DNA from: Amycolatopsis aidingensis
GTDB lineage: Bacteria; Actinomycetota; Actinomycetes; Mycobacteriales; Pseudonocardiaceae
Length of the DNA: 64,000 bases
Direction: 5' to 3'
NCBI RefSeq assembly: GCF_018885265.1
Contig: NZ_CP076538.1
Coordinates: 868,001 to 932,000 of the forward strand
Below the pieces are notes generated by a model. That model searched no databases. It was not told the DNA's origin and saw nothing but the letters and a program-made list of their open reading frames with translations. Every line of letters begins with the position of its first letter. Position 1 is the stretch's first letter. The position numbers and the translations under genes are program-made. Below, one piece after another: positions 16,349 through 25,119 of this stretch.

Positions 16349-17425
16349 GTGCCCGAGCTGGTGGTGATCGCCGAGCAGTTACTCGCTCCGGTGCCGGGTG
16401 GCACCGGCCGCTACACCGGCGAGCTGTTACGCGCGCTCGCCGAGACCACCCCGGACGGCTGGCGGCTGACCAGCGTGGTCGCCAGGCATGCCGACGTGGA
16501 GCCTGCCCGGCGGGCGGGGGTGCGCGGGCCGCGGGTGCTGCCGCTGCCGCCGCGCGCGCTGGTCGCGGCCTGGCAGGCAGGCCTGCCGTGGTGGCCGGGC
16601 GGGGACGCGGTGCACGCCCCGACCCCGCTGGCCCCGCCGCGCTCGGGCCGCCGCACCCTCTCGGTGACCGTGCACGACACCGTGCCCTGGACACATCCGG
16701 AGACGCTCACCCGCCGCGGGGTCTCCTGGCACCGTTCGATGATCACCAGGGCCACCCGCAGGGCGGACGCCGTGGTGGTGCCCACCGAGGCGGTCGCAGC
16801 CGGGCTGGCCGCGTACGCGCCGGGGCCCGCGCCGGTGCGGGTGGTCGGGCACGGGGTCGCCCCGGTGCTGACCGGGGCCGAAGCGGCCGACCTCGACCTG
16901 CCGCGGCGCTATGTGCTCGCCGTTGGCACGCTGGAACCGCGTAAGGGCATCGACGTGCTGATCGAGGCGGTGGCCGGGCTCGACTCGGTCCCGCTGGTGC
17001 TGGTCGGGCAGCCTGGCTGGGGCGGCCTCGACCCGGAGGCGCTGGCCAGGGAGCACGGCCTGCCGCCGCACCGGCTGCGGGTGCTGGGCAGGCTGTCCGA
17101 CGCCGAGCTGGCGCAGGCTCTGCGGCGAGCCAGCGTGCTCGCCGCGCCGAGCCTCGCCGAGGGGTTCGGGCTGCCGGTGCTGGAGGCCATGGCCTGTGGG
17201 GTGCCGGTGGTGCACTCCGACGCCGCCGCGCTGGTGGAGGTGGCCGGCACGGCCGGGGTCACCGTGCCGAGGGCGGACCCGGCCGCACTCGCCGACGCCC
17301 TGCGCTCGGTGCTGGATGAGCCGGGCCTCGCCCAGCGGCTGGGCGCGGCCGGGCGGGCGCGGGCGGAACGTTTCTCCTGGCAGCGGGCCGCCAAGGCGAT
17401 CTGGAGCCTGCACCAACAGGGATGA
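16349..17425 (+). CDS. GT4 family glycosyltransferase
   Basis: The 358-residue GT-B protein starts with the acceptor-domain motif LLAPVPGGTGRYTGELL. It has VTVHDTVPWTHPETL in the first half, LAVGTLEPRKGIDVLIEAV at the start of the donor domain, and the GT4 signature SLAEGFGLPVLEAMACGVPV with both EX7E glutamates. It resembles the mannosyl- or rhamnosyltransferases of actinobacterial polysaccharide clusters. GTG 16349 gives the standard N-terminus; CAGAAT 7 bases upstream suggests a leaderless message. A second GT4 gene follows on the same strand after 58 bases. Donor and acceptor are unknown. Confidence 0.88.
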   Translation: MPELVVIAEQLLAPVPGGTGRYTGELLRALAETTPDGWRLTSVVARHADVEPARRAGVRGPRVLPLPPRALVAAWQAGLPWWPGGDAVHAPTPLAPPRSGRRTLSVTVHDTVPWTHPETLTRRGVSWHRSMITRATRRADAVVVPTEAVAAGLAAYAPGPAPVRVVGHGVAPVLTGAEAADLDLPRRYVLAVGTLEPRKGIDVLIEAVAGLDSVPLVLVGQPGWGGLDPEALAREHGLPPHRLRVLGRLSDAELAQALRRASVLAAPSLAEGFGLPVLEAMACGVPVVHSDAAALVEVAGTAGVTVPRADPAALADALRSVLDEPGLAQRLGAAGRARAERFSWQRAAKAIWSLHQQG

Positions 17426-17471
17426 AAAACCCAGTTTTCCGGTTCCGGAACAACGCCGAACCGATCAGTCG

Positions 17472-17477
17472 TACCCT
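17472..17477 (+). promoter_or_regulatory. -10 hexamer TACCCT of a leaderless start
   Basis: TACCCT is followed by 6 bases and GTG 17484, the spacing of a leaderless transcript. No clear -35 element is visible in the AT-richer stretch before it. Confidence 0.5.
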
Positions 17478-17483
17478 GCTCGG

Positions 17484-18635
17484 GTGGCAGCCGAACCACG
17501 AGTGTTGATCGACGCGACAGCCGTCCCCGCGGACCGGGGCGGCGTCGGTCGTTACGTCGACTCGCTGGTCGCCGCCCTCGACGCCGATGGTGCCCTGCTG
17601 ACCGTTGCCTGCCAGCCGCGGGACACCGGGCTCTACACCGAGCTCGCCCCGCGCTCGAGGGTGGTCGGCGCGCCGGAGGCGACCGCGACCAGGACCGCCC
17701 GGCTGACCTGGGAGCAGACCAGCCTGCCGATGCTGGTGCGCAGGCTGAACGTGGACGTGGTGCACTCCCCGCACTACACGATGCCGCTGGCCAGCCCGGC
17801 CGCCTCCGTGGTCACCCTGCATGACGCGACCTTCTTCACCGACGCCGTGCTGCATGCCGGGGTGAAGGCGCGGTTCTTCCGTGCCTGGACGGTGGCCGCG
17901 TTGCGCCGGGCTTCGGTATGCGTGGTGCCGAGCGTGGCGACGGCGAACGAGCTGGCCAGGGTGGTGCCCGCGGGCGAGGACCGGATGGAGATCATCCAGC
18001 ACGGGGTGGAGGAGGCGCGGTTCCACCCGCCCTCTCCGGAGGAGGTACGCGCGGCGCGCGACGCCGTCGGCCTCGGCGACACCCCGTACGTGGCGTTCCT
18101 CGGCGCGCTCGAGCCGCGCAAGAACGTGCCCGCGCTGATCCGCGGCTTCGCGCACGCGGTGGCAGGCAGGCCGGACCCGCCCGCGCTGGTGCTGGCCGGG
18201 CAGCCCGGCTGGGACAGCCAGGTGGAGAAGGCCCTGGACGCGGTACCGCACCGGTTGCGGGTGATCCGGGCAGGCTACCTGCCGTTCGGCACCCTCGCCG
18301 GGTTCCTCGGCGGGGCGGAGCTGGTGGCCTACCCCAGCCTCGGCGAGGGCTTCGGGCTGCCGGTGCTGGAGGCGATGGCCTGCGGCGCCTGCGTGCTCAC
18401 CACCCGCAGACTGTCCCTGCCCGAGGTCGGCGGGGACGCGGTGGCCTACTGCGGGGTCGGCGCCGGGGACGTGGCGGTGGCGCTGACCGAGCTGCTGGAC
18501 GACTCGCCCCGGCGGGCCGCGCTGGCCGCGGCGGCGCAGCGCAGGGCCAAGGAGTTCTCCTGGGCGAGCACCGCCGAGCGGCATCGGGAGGTCTACGCAC
18601 GGGCCGCGGCGGGCCATCGTCGTCGCCGCGGGTAA
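17484..18635 (+). CDS. GT4 family glycosyltransferase
   Basis: The 383-residue GT-B protein begins VAAEPRVLIDATAVPADRGG with VGRYVDSL. It contains VVTLHDATFFTD, the donor-domain entry AFLGALEPRKNVPALIRGF and the signature SLGEGFGLPVLEAMACGACV with conserved EX7E. It is similar in build to the previous gene, which suggests duplication within the cluster. The long upstream open frame is the shadow of the preceding gene; GTG 17484 is supported by TACCCT 6 bases upstream. wbbL follows 18 bases after its stop, so the pair may act in one rhamnose-containing wall pathway. Substrates are unknown. Confidence 0.88.
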   Translation: MAAEPRVLIDATAVPADRGGVGRYVDSLVAALDADGALLTVACQPRDTGLYTELAPRSRVVGAPEATATRTARLTWEQTSLPMLVRRLNVDVVHSPHYTMPLASPAASVVTLHDATFFTDAVLHAGVKARFFRAWTVAALRRASVCVVPSVATANELARVVPAGEDRMEIIQHGVEEARFHPPSPEEVRAARDAVGLGDTPYVAFLGALEPRKNVPALIRGFAHAVAGRPDPPALVLAGQPGWDSQVEKALDAVPHRLRVIRAGYLPFGTLAGFLGGAELVAYPSLGEGFGLPVLEAMACGACVLTTRRLSLPEVGGDAVAYCGVGAGDVAVALTELLDDSPRRAALAAAAQRRAKEFSWASTAERHREVYARAAAGHRRRRG

Positions 18636-18641
18636 CGGGTG

Positions 18642-18647
18642 CAGAAT
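18642..18647 (+). promoter_or_regulatory. -10 hexamer CAGAAT of a leaderless start
   Basis: CAGAAT precedes GTG 18654 by 6 bases, the same arrangement as in front of the glycosyltransferase at 16349. It would give the WbbL-like gene its own promoter within the gene cluster. Confidence 0.4.
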
Positions 18648-18653
18648 GTCCCG

Positions 18654-19517
18654 GTGACCGAAAGCAGGGCTTACGGCGACGAGCTCGCCGTGGTGGTCGT
18701 GACCTACTTCCCCGGCGAGACCCTCGAGCGTTTCCTGGACACGCTGGAGAAGGCCACCACCCGCAAGGTGCAGGTGGTGCTGGCGGACAACTCCTCGACG
18801 GACGGCGCCCCGGAGCGGGCCGCCGAGCGGGAGCACGTGCGGCTGCTGCCCACCGGTGGCAACCTCGGCTACGGCACCGCGGCCAACCGGGGAGTGGCGG
18901 CGCTCGGGCCGGAGGTCGGCTGGGTGGTGGTGGCCAACGCCGACCTGGAGTGGGAACAGGGCGCGCTGGACACCCTGCTGGAGGTGGCGTGGCGCTGGCC
19001 GCGCGGCGGCGCGTTCGGGCCGCTGATCCGGGAGCCGGACGGCACCGTGTACCCCTCCGCGCGACTGCTGCCCTCGCTGGGGCGCGGGGTCGGGCACGCG
19101 GTGTTCGGCAAGGTGTGGAAGGGCAACCCGTGGACCCGTGCCTACCGGCAGGAGAGCGGGGAACCAACCGAGCGGGTCGCGGGCTGGCTCTCCGGATCCT
19201 GCCAGCTGCTGCGGCGGGAGGCGTTCGCGGCGGTCGGCGGGTTCGACGAGCGCTATTTCATGTACTTCGAGGACGTCGACCTCGGGGACCGGCTGGGCCG
19301 GGCGGGCTGGAGCAATGTCTACGCCCCCTCGGCGGCCGTGATGCACATCGGCGGGCATGCCACGGCGCGGGCCGCCTCGAAGATGCTGGCCGTGCACCAC
19401 GACAGCGCCTACCGCTACCTCGCCGACCGGCACCGGGGCCTGGCCTGGAAACCCGCCCTGGCCGCGATCCGCGCCGGGCTGAGGCTGCGCCTGAAGCTCG
19501 CCACCCTCCGCCGCTGA
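18654..19517 (+). CDS. wbbL: rhamnosyltransferase, WbbL-like
   Basis: The 287-residue GT2 enzyme has VVVVTYFPGETLERFLDTL, VLADNSSTDGAPERA, the metal-site region VVVANADLEWEQG, LSGSCQLLRREAF and GGFDERYFMYFEDVDLGDR. These features and the position before manC match mycobacterial WbbL, which transfers rhamnose from dTDP-rhamnose to decaprenyl-PP-GlcNAc to build the arabinogalactan linker. rmlB and rmlD for the donor lie upstream. GTG 18654 is preferred over GTG 18639 because of CAGAAT 6 bases before it. The GlcNAc-PP-decaprenol acceptor is inferred from family and context, not visible in the sequence. Confidence 0.85.
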   Translation: MTESRAYGDELAVVVVTYFPGETLERFLDTLEKATTRKVQVVLADNSSTDGAPERAAEREHVRLLPTGGNLGYGTAANRGVAALGPEVGWVVVANADLEWEQGALDTLLEVAWRWPRGGAFGPLIREPDGTVYPSARLLPSLGRGVGHAVFGKVWKGNPWTRAYRQESGEPTERVAGWLSGSCQLLRREAFAAVGGFDERYFMYFEDVDLGDRLGRAGWSNVYAPSAAVMHIGGHATARAASKMLAVHHDSAYRYLADRHRGLAWKPALAAIRAGLRLRLKLATLRR

Positions 19518-19531
19518 GGAGCGGGGCTGGG

Positions 19532-19936
19532 TCAGAGGCCCTCGAGGCGGCGGGAGAGGGCGGACTGCCCGCGCTGCTTCCTGGTGGTGGGGATGAGGCC
19601 CTCGTGCTCCTGCTCCGCGGGCTCCTGCTCGCGCGGGGCGGCGGGTTCCCGGCCGGGGGACTGCCGGGTGAGCGGGGTGGTCGGCTGGCTGCCGACCGGG
19701 TCCATGCTGCTGGTCGGCTCCTCGTGCGCCAGGTAGTCGTTGTCCTCGATCACCGAGGCCGGCAGCTTGGTGGTGGTGTCCGGATCCTGGTCGCGGTCGA
19801 TCTCCCGGACGAAGGAACCGGGAATCTGCTGGGTGTTCGAGGCGTCCATGGGCGATGTCATGTTGTCCGGCGTCACCACGCCGTTCCGCGCTCGTGCGCG
19901 GGAAAGCAAGGCGTCCGCTCGATCGCGGGGGTCCAT
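19532..19936 (-). CDS. hypothetical hydrophilic protein
   Basis: The 134-residue protein has no membrane segment and is rich in Asp, Glu, Pro and Thr, with low-complexity stretches such as PAAPREQEPAEQEHE. It looks largely disordered. ATG 19936 has GGAGG 8 bases upstream, a strong site that supports expression. It ends 14 bases from the convergent wbbL. No family is recognised. It is divergent from manC across 155 bases. Confidence 0.6.
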   Translation of the reverse strand: MDPRDRADALLSRARARNGVVTPDNMTSPMDASNTQQIPGSFVREIDRDQDPDTTTKLPASVIEDNDYLAHEEPTSSMDPVGSQPTTPLTRQSPGREPAAPREQEPAEQEHEGLIPTTRKQRGQSALSRRLEGL

Positions 19937-20091
19937 GCCCTCGCCTCCTGTTACCTCACCCGAGGCCCTCTCCGATCAGGGCCGTCACCATGCTGTCTAG
20001 GGTATGCCCTCCAGGCGGTTGCCGTCAGCGTTTCCCTCGGTCTGTCGCTGAGTGATCGCGTGGTAGGACCGCACCGGATGGAGGGATCGAG

Positions 20092-21171
20092 ATGACGTCC
20101 ACGCTCGGGGTCGATGCCGTCGTGCTCGTCGGTGGCAAGGGGACCCGGCTGCGCCCGCTCACGCTTTCCGCGCCGAAACCGATGTTGCCCACCGCGGGTG
20201 TGCCGTTCCTGAGTCACCTGCTCTCCCGGATCAGGGCGGCCGGTATCACCCATGTCGTGCTCGGCACCTCCTATCAGGCCGAGGTGTTCGAGGAGTACTT
20301 CGGCGACGGTGCGGCGCTCGGCCTCGAGATCGAGTACGTGGTGGAAGCGGAACCGCTGGACACCGGCGGCGCGATCCGCAACGTGCTGGACCACCTGCGC
20401 GCCGAGCACGCGGTGGTCTTCAACGGCGACATCCTCTCCGGGGCGGACCTGCCCGCGCTGGTGGCCACGCACCGCGAGGCGGACGCGGATGTCACGTTGC
20501 ACCTGCAGCGGGTGGCCGACCCGAGCCGGTTCGGCTCGGTGCCCACCGACGCCGATGGCAGGGTCACCGCCTTCCTCGAGAAGACCCCGAACCCGCCGAC
20601 CGACCAGATCAACGCGGGCTGCTACGTGTTCCGCCGCTCGGTGGTCGAGTCCATCCCGGCGGGCAGGCGGGTCTCGGTGGAGCGGGAGACCTTCCCGGGG
20701 TTGCTGGAGTCCGGGGCGCATGTGCACGGGTTCGTGGACTCCTCGTACTGGCTGGACGTCGGTACCCCGGACGCGTTCGTGCGCGGCTCGGCCGATCTGG
20801 TGCGCGGGCTCGCCCCGACCTCGGCGCTGCCGGGGCCGGTCGGGGAGTGCCTGCTGCTGGACGGCGCGTCGGTCTCGGCGGAGGCCATCGTGGACGGTGG
20901 CGCCACCCTCGGCAGGGGCACGGTGGTCGGCGCGGGAGCCAGGGTCAGCGGTTCGGTGCTGTTCGAGGGTGCCACGGTCGGCGCGGGTGCGGACGTGCGG
21001 GACTCGGTGCTCGGCGCCGGGGCCGAGGTCGGCGCGGGCACCGTGCTGCACGGGGTGGTGCTCGGCGACCGGGCCTCGGTCGGCGCGGGCTGCGAACTGC
21101 TGACGGGCGCCAGGGTGTGGCCGGAGGTCACCCTGCCCGACGGCGCGCTGCGCTTCTCCAGCGACGCCTGA
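20092..21171 (+). CDS. manC: mannose-1-phosphate guanylyltransferase
   Basis: This enzyme makes GDP-mannose from mannose-1-phosphate and GTP, the donor for lipomannan, PIMs and glycoprotein mannosylation. The 359-residue protein has the nucleotidyltransferase loop VVLVGGKGTRLRPLT, APKPMLPTAGVPFL, the metal-binding FNGDILSG and INAGCYVF. It ends in a left-handed beta-helix of hexapeptide repeats (GATLGRGTVVGAGARVSG and on). Sugar-1-phosphate specificity is inferred from the conserved location next to wbbL, as in mycobacterial manB (Rv3264c). ATG 20092 follows GGAGGGATCGAG. A DNA glycosylase gene follows after 5 bases. Confidence 0.88.
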   Translation: MTSTLGVDAVVLVGGKGTRLRPLTLSAPKPMLPTAGVPFLSHLLSRIRAAGITHVVLGTSYQAEVFEEYFGDGAALGLEIEYVVEAEPLDTGGAIRNVLDHLRAEHAVVFNGDILSGADLPALVATHREADADVTLHLQRVADPSRFGSVPTDADGRVTAFLEKTPNPPTDQINAGCYVFRRSVVESIPAGRRVSVERETFPGLLESGAHVHGFVDSSYWLDVGTPDAFVRGSADLVRGLAPTSALPGPVGECLLLDGASVSAEAIVDGGATLGRGTVVGAGARVSGSVLFEGATVGAGADVRDSVLGAGAEVGAGTVLHGVVLGDRASVGAGCELLTGARVWPEVTLPDGALRFSSDA

Positions 21172-21176
21172 GCCGG

Positions 21177-22082
21177 ATGCGCGAGCGAACCTGGCGGCCA
21201 CCGTTCCCGCTCGATCTCGCGGCGGTGCTGGCACCCCTGCGGCGCGGGCGCGGCGATCCCTGCCTGCGCCGCGATGATGCGGGGGTGGCCTGGCTGACCG
21301 GGAACACCCCGGACGGCCCCGCGACCATGGCCGTGCACCGGCGCGCGGACGGGGAGGTGCGGGCCATCGCATGGGGCAAGGGGGCGGAGTTCCTGCTGGA
21401 ACGGCTGCCCACCCTGCTGGGGGCCGCGGACGACGACTCCGGTTTCGTCGCGCATCACGAGGCGGTGGCCAGGGCCCGGCGCGGTGCGCCCGGCCTGCGG
21501 CTGGGGGCGACCGGCCGGGTATGGGACGTGCTGGTGCCCGCGGTGCTGGAGCAGAAGGTCACCGGTTACGAGGCCCGCCGCTCCTGGCGGGAGCTGTGCC
21601 GGTGGTTCGGTGAACCGGCCCCCGGGCCTGCCCCTGATGGCATGCGGGTGCCCCCGACACCCGCCGCGATTCTGTCTATTGTGGACTGGAACTGGCACCG
21701 GGCGGGGGTGGACCTGACCCGCCGCCGTGCCCTGGTCGCCGCCGCGCGGGTGGCGCACCGGCTGGAGCGGGCGGCCGTCCTCTGCGGCGCGGAGGGTCGC
21801 CTGTTGCTGCGCAAGGTCCCCGGTATCGGGCCGTGGACCGCCGCCGAGGTGGCCCAGCGCGCCTGGGGTGACCCGGACGCGGTGAGTGTCGGCGACTTCC
21901 ACATCCCGGTCGTGGTCGGACATGCCCTGCTCGGCAGGGAGCTCGACGACGCGGGCATGCTCGCCGAGCTGGCCCCCTACGCGCCCCAGCGGCAGCGGGC
22001 GGTGCGCTATCTGGAGGCCGCGGGTTTCTCCCGCCCCCGGTTCGGGCCCCGGCACGCGGTACGGGACTACCGCGCGATGTGA
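21177..22082 (+). CDS. AlkA-type DNA-3-methyladenine glycosylase
   Basis: This base-excision repair enzyme removes alkylated bases. The 301-residue protein shows the helix-hairpin-helix segment LLRKVPGIGPWTAAEVAQRA near residue 210, followed by GDPDAVSVGDFHIP, whose aspartate (VGD) is the catalytic residue of the HhH glycosylase superfamily. The N-terminal part (WLTGNTPDGPATMAV) matches the AlkA_N-like lobe. The frame is open upstream inside manC; ATG 21177, 5 bases after the manC stop, is chosen. It probably forms a two-gene operon with manC. It ends 4 bases from the next, convergent gene. Confidence 0.88.
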   Translation: MRERTWRPPFPLDLAAVLAPLRRGRGDPCLRRDDAGVAWLTGNTPDGPATMAVHRRADGEVRAIAWGKGAEFLLERLPTLLGAADDDSGFVAHHEAVARARRGAPGLRLGATGRVWDVLVPAVLEQKVTGYEARRSWRELCRWFGEPAPGPAPDGMRVPPTPAAILSIVDWNWHRAGVDLTRRRALVAAARVAHRLERAAVLCGAEGRLLLRKVPGIGPWTAAEVAQRAWGDPDAVSVGDFHIPVVVGHALLGRELDDAGMLAELAPYAPQRQRAVRYLEAAGFSRPRFGPRHAVRDYRAM

Positions 22083-22086
22083 ACCC

Positions 22087-22266
22087 CTAGTAGGGCGGCC
22101 GGGTCGCGCCCTGACTCCCGGCTGGCGGGTACTGGTATGCGGGGTTCTCGGTCGGGAACGGTGCCGGCTTCGGCCTGCTGACCCGGACCAGCAGCACGAT
22201 GACGGTGATGGCCGCGCTGATTCCGATGACGGCTATGAGTAGTTCCAGAATGCTGAGAGTAGCCAT
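22087..22266 (-). CDS. small single-pass membrane protein, 59 residues
   Basis: On the reverse strand ATG 22266 opens a 59-codon frame whose product begins MATLSILELLIAVIGISAAI and continues TVIVLLVRVSRP, a single membrane helix, followed by a proline-rich tail PTENPAYQYPPAG. AGGGG lies 7 bases upstream of the start. The hydrophobic profile, good ribosome site and tight fit (4 bases from the convergent glycosylase gene) support a real gene. Function unknown. Confidence 0.65.
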   Translation of the reverse strand: MATLSILELLIAVIGISAAITVIVLLVRVSRPKPAPFPTENPAYQYPPAGSQGATRPPY

Positions 22267-22340
22267 GACGATCCCCTCTCATGTCCCTACACCGAACAGG
22301 GTATAGCCGCCATGGCTGTACGCGGAGCGTGTTCAACGGA

Positions 22341-22346
22341 TAGGTT
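22341..22346 (+). promoter_or_regulatory. -10 hexamer TAGGTT of a leaderless start
   Basis: TAGGTT is followed by 8 bases and GTG 22355. There is no ribosome-binding sequence between the small membrane protein gene and this GTG, which fits a leaderless message. Confidence 0.45.
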
Positions 22347-22354
22347 CCCGCATT

Positions 22355-22840
22355 GTGACTGTCCCGCGTCCGCGGCCCACCAAGGTCAGCTATGACTATC
22401 CGTTGGGCGGGCTCGATCCCTTCGATCTGGACGAGCCGCGTACCCAGCATCTTTACGATGTCGGCGGCTGGTCGCGGGCCTGGGTGGCCGGGGAGCCGTG
22501 GCAGCAGGAGTGCCGGGCCGTGCACGATGCGCTCCCGGTCGGCTACAAGGCGCTCTCGCTGCTGGAGAAACTCGCAGTGGTGGTGAACGGGGTGGTGCTG
22601 CGGGAGTGGCCCGAGACCTCTCACTCTGCTGACGGATTGCGCCGCTTGGTCGATTACTCTCAGCGATCCGTTGTGCGCCGAGAGACGTGGATGTTCCCGT
22701 ACCGGCTGGTGCGGCAGGCCGGGGGCGGCACGAGCGGGTTCGACAGCTACGAGGACGCGATCGCGACCGCGGTCCGGCCCCGCCCGCAGCCGGCCACCGT
22801 GCTGGTCTGCCGGGTGCTTGCGCATCGGCAGGCGCACTGA
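22355..22840 (+). CDS. conserved hypothetical protein
   Basis: The 161-residue soluble protein begins MTVPRPRPTKVSYDYPLGGL and has no signal peptide, membrane helix or motif that I recognise. It contains aromatic-rich stretches (YDVGGWSRAWVAGEPW, RRETWMFPYRLVRQ). GTG 22355 has no ribosome site but TAGGTT 8 bases upstream. It ends 4 bases before the convergent GntR gene. Codon use is like its neighbours, supporting a native gene. Function is unknown. Confidence 0.65.
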   Translation: MTVPRPRPTKVSYDYPLGGLDPFDLDEPRTQHLYDVGGWSRAWVAGEPWQQECRAVHDALPVGYKALSLLEKLAVVVNGVVLREWPETSHSADGLRRLVDYSQRSVVRRETWMFPYRLVRQAGGGTSGFDSYEDAIATAVRPRPQPATVLVCRVLAHRQAH

Positions 22841-22844
22841 GGGC

Positions 22845-23204
22845 TCAGTCCGCGCCGAGCGCGGCGGCGACGATAGCCAGTGCCTCCTGCTTGCCGAGTC
22901 CCAGCTGGTGCACGGTCTCCGCGTAGGCAAGCGCAGCCTGCCGGGCGCGGGCGCGGCTCTCCTGCCCTGCGGCACCGACGAAGCTGCCCGCCCGGCCCCT
23001 GGTCTCGATCAGCCCGGCCTCCTCCAGCTCCCGGTAGGCGCGGGCGATGGTGTTCGGGGCGATGCCGAGTTCCGCGGCGAGCGCCCGCACCGTCGGCAGC
23101 TTGGTGCCGACCGGCAGCGTCCCCTCGTTGATCTGCCTGGCGAGCTCGGCACGTACCTGCTCGAACGGCGGCACCGGCGAGTCGCCGTCCAGCCGGACGA
23201 TCAT
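22845..23204 (-). CDS. GntR family regulator, YtrA-like
   Basis: The 119-residue protein is a minimal GntR regulator: a winged-helix DNA-binding domain (PPFEQVRAELARQINEGTLP, GTKLPTVRALAAELGIAPNT, IARAYRELEEAGLIETRGR) and a short C-terminal helical tail of the YtrA type, too small to bind a ligand. The start at ATG 23204 overlaps the Nudix stop codon by ATGA, so it is the last gene of the fbi operon. It may control this operon or an unlinked transporter; no operator is evident nearby. Confidence 0.88.
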   Translation of the reverse strand: MIVRLDGDSPVPPFEQVRAELARQINEGTLPVGTKLPTVRALAAELGIAPNTIARAYRELEEAGLIETRGRAGSFVGAAGQESRARARQAALAYAETVHQLGLGKQEALAIVAAALGAD

Positions 23205-23767
23205 GCCGGTGCCGTGGTCGCCCGCTCCAGCGCGGCGGCGATCAGCTCGGTGAGGTCCTCGGTGCCAGGGGGCAGCGCGGTCGCGGGCCACCAGGCCAGG
23301 TCCTCGGACTCGGTGCTGCGCACCGGTTCGGCCCCGGCCGGCGCGCGGATCACGAACCGTACGTCGAAATGCCGGGTCGGCAGGCCCAGCGAGCAGGTGA
23401 TCGGGTGCACGTCGAGGTGTACCGGCTCGGGGTCGATGACCAGACCGTCCATTCCGGACTCCTCGCGGGCCTCGCGCAGCGCCGCCGCGGCCAGCGAGGT
23501 GTCCTCCGGTTCGCAGTGCCCGCCGAGCTGGAGCCAGCGCCCGACCCTGGGGTGCAGGGTGAGCAGCACCCGCTCGCCGGGGTGGTCCAGCACGACGGCC
23601 GACGCGGTGAGGTGCCCGGCGGCGCAGGAGCGCGCGCAGGCGTCCGGCCTGGCCGCGAGGAATCCGAGGTATCCCTGGCGCAGTGACTCCTGCGCCAGCG
23701 TGACCGGCTTCCAGGAGTCCAGTGTGGACATAGCGTCGGCGTGCAGCGCGCCGTCCGGGTTCACCAT
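23201..23767 (-). CDS. Nudix hydrolase
   Basis: The 188-residue protein contains a Nudix box: [19 protein letters not shown] then REESGM, matching GX5EX7REUXEEXGU. It sits between residues about 95 and 125, with the flanking LQLGGH and a C-terminal acidic region. Nudix enzymes hydrolyse nucleoside-diphosphate-linked compounds; the substrate is unknown. ATG 23767 (or GTG 23764) overlaps the fbiB stop codon and the end overlaps the GntR start, so it is translationally coupled in the fbi operon. A role near F420 or deazaflavin metabolism is only suggested by context. Confidence 0.85.
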   Translation of the reverse strand: MVNPDGALHADAMSTLDSWKPVTLAQESLRQGYLGFLAARPDACARSCAAGHLTASAVVLDHPGERVLLTLHPRVGRWLQLGGHCEPEDTSLAAAALREAREESGMDGLVIDPEPVHLDVHPITCSLGLPTRHFDVRFVIRAPAGAEPVRSTESEDLAWWPATALPPGTEDLTELIAAALERATTAPA

Positions 23768-25119
23768 TCGATCAGCCCCTCGTCGAGTTCGCGTGGCGGG
23801 CGTGGCGGTTGCGGGCCGTCCACGGGATGACCGATGGCCACCGCGCCGAGCGGCTCCCATTCCGGGCCGAGACCGAGCACGTCACGCACCACGTCCGCGG
23901 CGAAGATGGTCGAGCCGATCCAGCAGGAGCCGAGCCCCTCGGCGGCCAGCGCCACCAGCAGCCCCTGCACCGCGGCCCCGCCCGCGACCGTGAACATGGT
24001 GTGCTCGCAGGCGTTGCGCCGCTGGTCGGGGTAGGTGTGCGCGCCGTCGGTGCGCAGGAACGGCACCACCACCTCGGGCGCTTCGAACAGGATGTCGCCC
24101 TTGCTCAGCCGCTTGGCGATCTGCTCCTCGGTGAAACCGTCCGCGGTCAGGTCGGCGCGCCAGGCCGTGCGCATGGCCTCCAGCAGCGTGCGCCGCCGCT
24201 CGCTCCCGCGCAGCCAGCCGAACCGCACTGGGCGGGTGTGGTGCGGGGCGGGGGCGGTGAGCGCGGTGCCGATGGCCCGGCGCAGCGGTTCCTCGTCCAC
24301 CGGGTCCGCGCTGAACCGGCGCACCGAGCGGCGCAGCAGCACCGCCTCCCTGCGGCCCTGCTCGACCGCCTCCGCGGTGCCGAGCCGGAACAGGTCCTCC
24401 TCGACCGGGCGGAGGAGGTCGCGCGCGGTGGTGGAGTCGTCCTCGATCCGCAGCCCGCGGACCACCGCGACCGGGGTGCCGCCCAGCTTGCCCTTCACCA
24501 GGTCGGCGGCGGCCGCCAGCTCGTCGGCGACGGCCACCTGGGTGACCGCGAGCTCGTTGCCCTGGCCGTCCACCGCACCCGCGTAGGAATGCAGCACCCG
24601 CAGCCCGGATGCGCCGATCGCGGCGTCGGTCTGACCGATCCGCCAGGCCCTGCCCATGGTGTCGGTGACCAGCACCCCGACCTCGACGCCGAGCCGCTCG
24701 CGCAGCCCGTTGCGCAGGGCTAGCGCCGATGCGTCCGGGTCGGTCGGCAACAGGGCGAGCTCGTCGCCCGCCACATTCGAGGCGTCCACCCCGGAGGCGG
24801 CCTGCACGATGCCCAGCCGGTTCTCGGTGATCAGCGACCGGCCGAACCGGGCGATCACCGCAGTGGCCTCCTCCTCGACCAGCTTGCGCCGCGCCGCGTC
24901 CCTGGCCTCCGGATCCTGCGGTACCCGGACCAGCCTGCCCTCGATCTTGGAGACGATCTTGCTGGTGACCACCAGCACGTCACCCGAGCGCAGCCAGCGC
25001 GCGGCCTCGGCGATCGCCCCGGTGAGGTCGTCCCCCGGCCGGAACTCCGGGAGGCCTTCGACCGGCAGGATCTCCAGCCGGTTCGCCGAGTGGTCGGCCG
25101 GCTTGGGGTCAGTCAACAT
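23761..25119 (-). CDS. fbiB: F420 gamma-glutamyl ligase / dehydro-F420 reductase
   Basis: FbiB adds glutamates to F420-0 and, through its second domain, reduces dehydro-F420 with FMNH2. The 452-residue product has both parts. The N-terminal CofE-like ligase (residues about 10-245) includes [37 protein letters not shown] and [14 protein letters not shown]. The C-terminal nitroreductase-like domain (about 255-452) begins [20 protein letters not shown] and ends [19 protein letters not shown] 25119 is chosen, overlapping fbiA by 11 bases. The two-domain form is the actinobacterial type. Confidence 0.95.
   Translation of the reverse strand: MLTDPKPADHSANRLEILPVEGLPEFRPGDDLTGAIAEAARWLRSGDVLVVTSKIVSKIEGRLVRVPQDPEARDAARRKLVEEEATAVIARFGRSLITENRLGIVQAASGVDASNVAGDELALLPTDPDASALALRNGLRERLGVEVGVLVTDTMGRAWRIGQTDAAIGASGLRVLHSYAGAVDGQGNELAVTQVAVADELAAAADLVKGKLGGTPVAVVRGLRIEDDSTTARDLLRPVEEDLFRLGTAEAVEQGRREAVLLRRSVRRFSADPVDEEPLRRAIGTALTAPAPHHTRPVRFGWLRGSERRRTLLEAMRTAWRADLTADGFTEEQIAKRLSKGDILFEAPEVVVPFLRTDGAHTYPDQRRNACEHTMFTVAGGAAVQGLLVALAAEGLGSCWIGSTIFAADVVRDVLGLGPEWEPLGAVAIGHPVDGPQPPRPPRELDEGLIEW

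Noticed and set aside
17259..19433. A 724-codon reverse frame opposite the forward glycosyltransferases
   Set aside because: The translation is compositionally biased and matches no family, while the forward strand encodes three clear glycosyltransferases with catalytic motifs.
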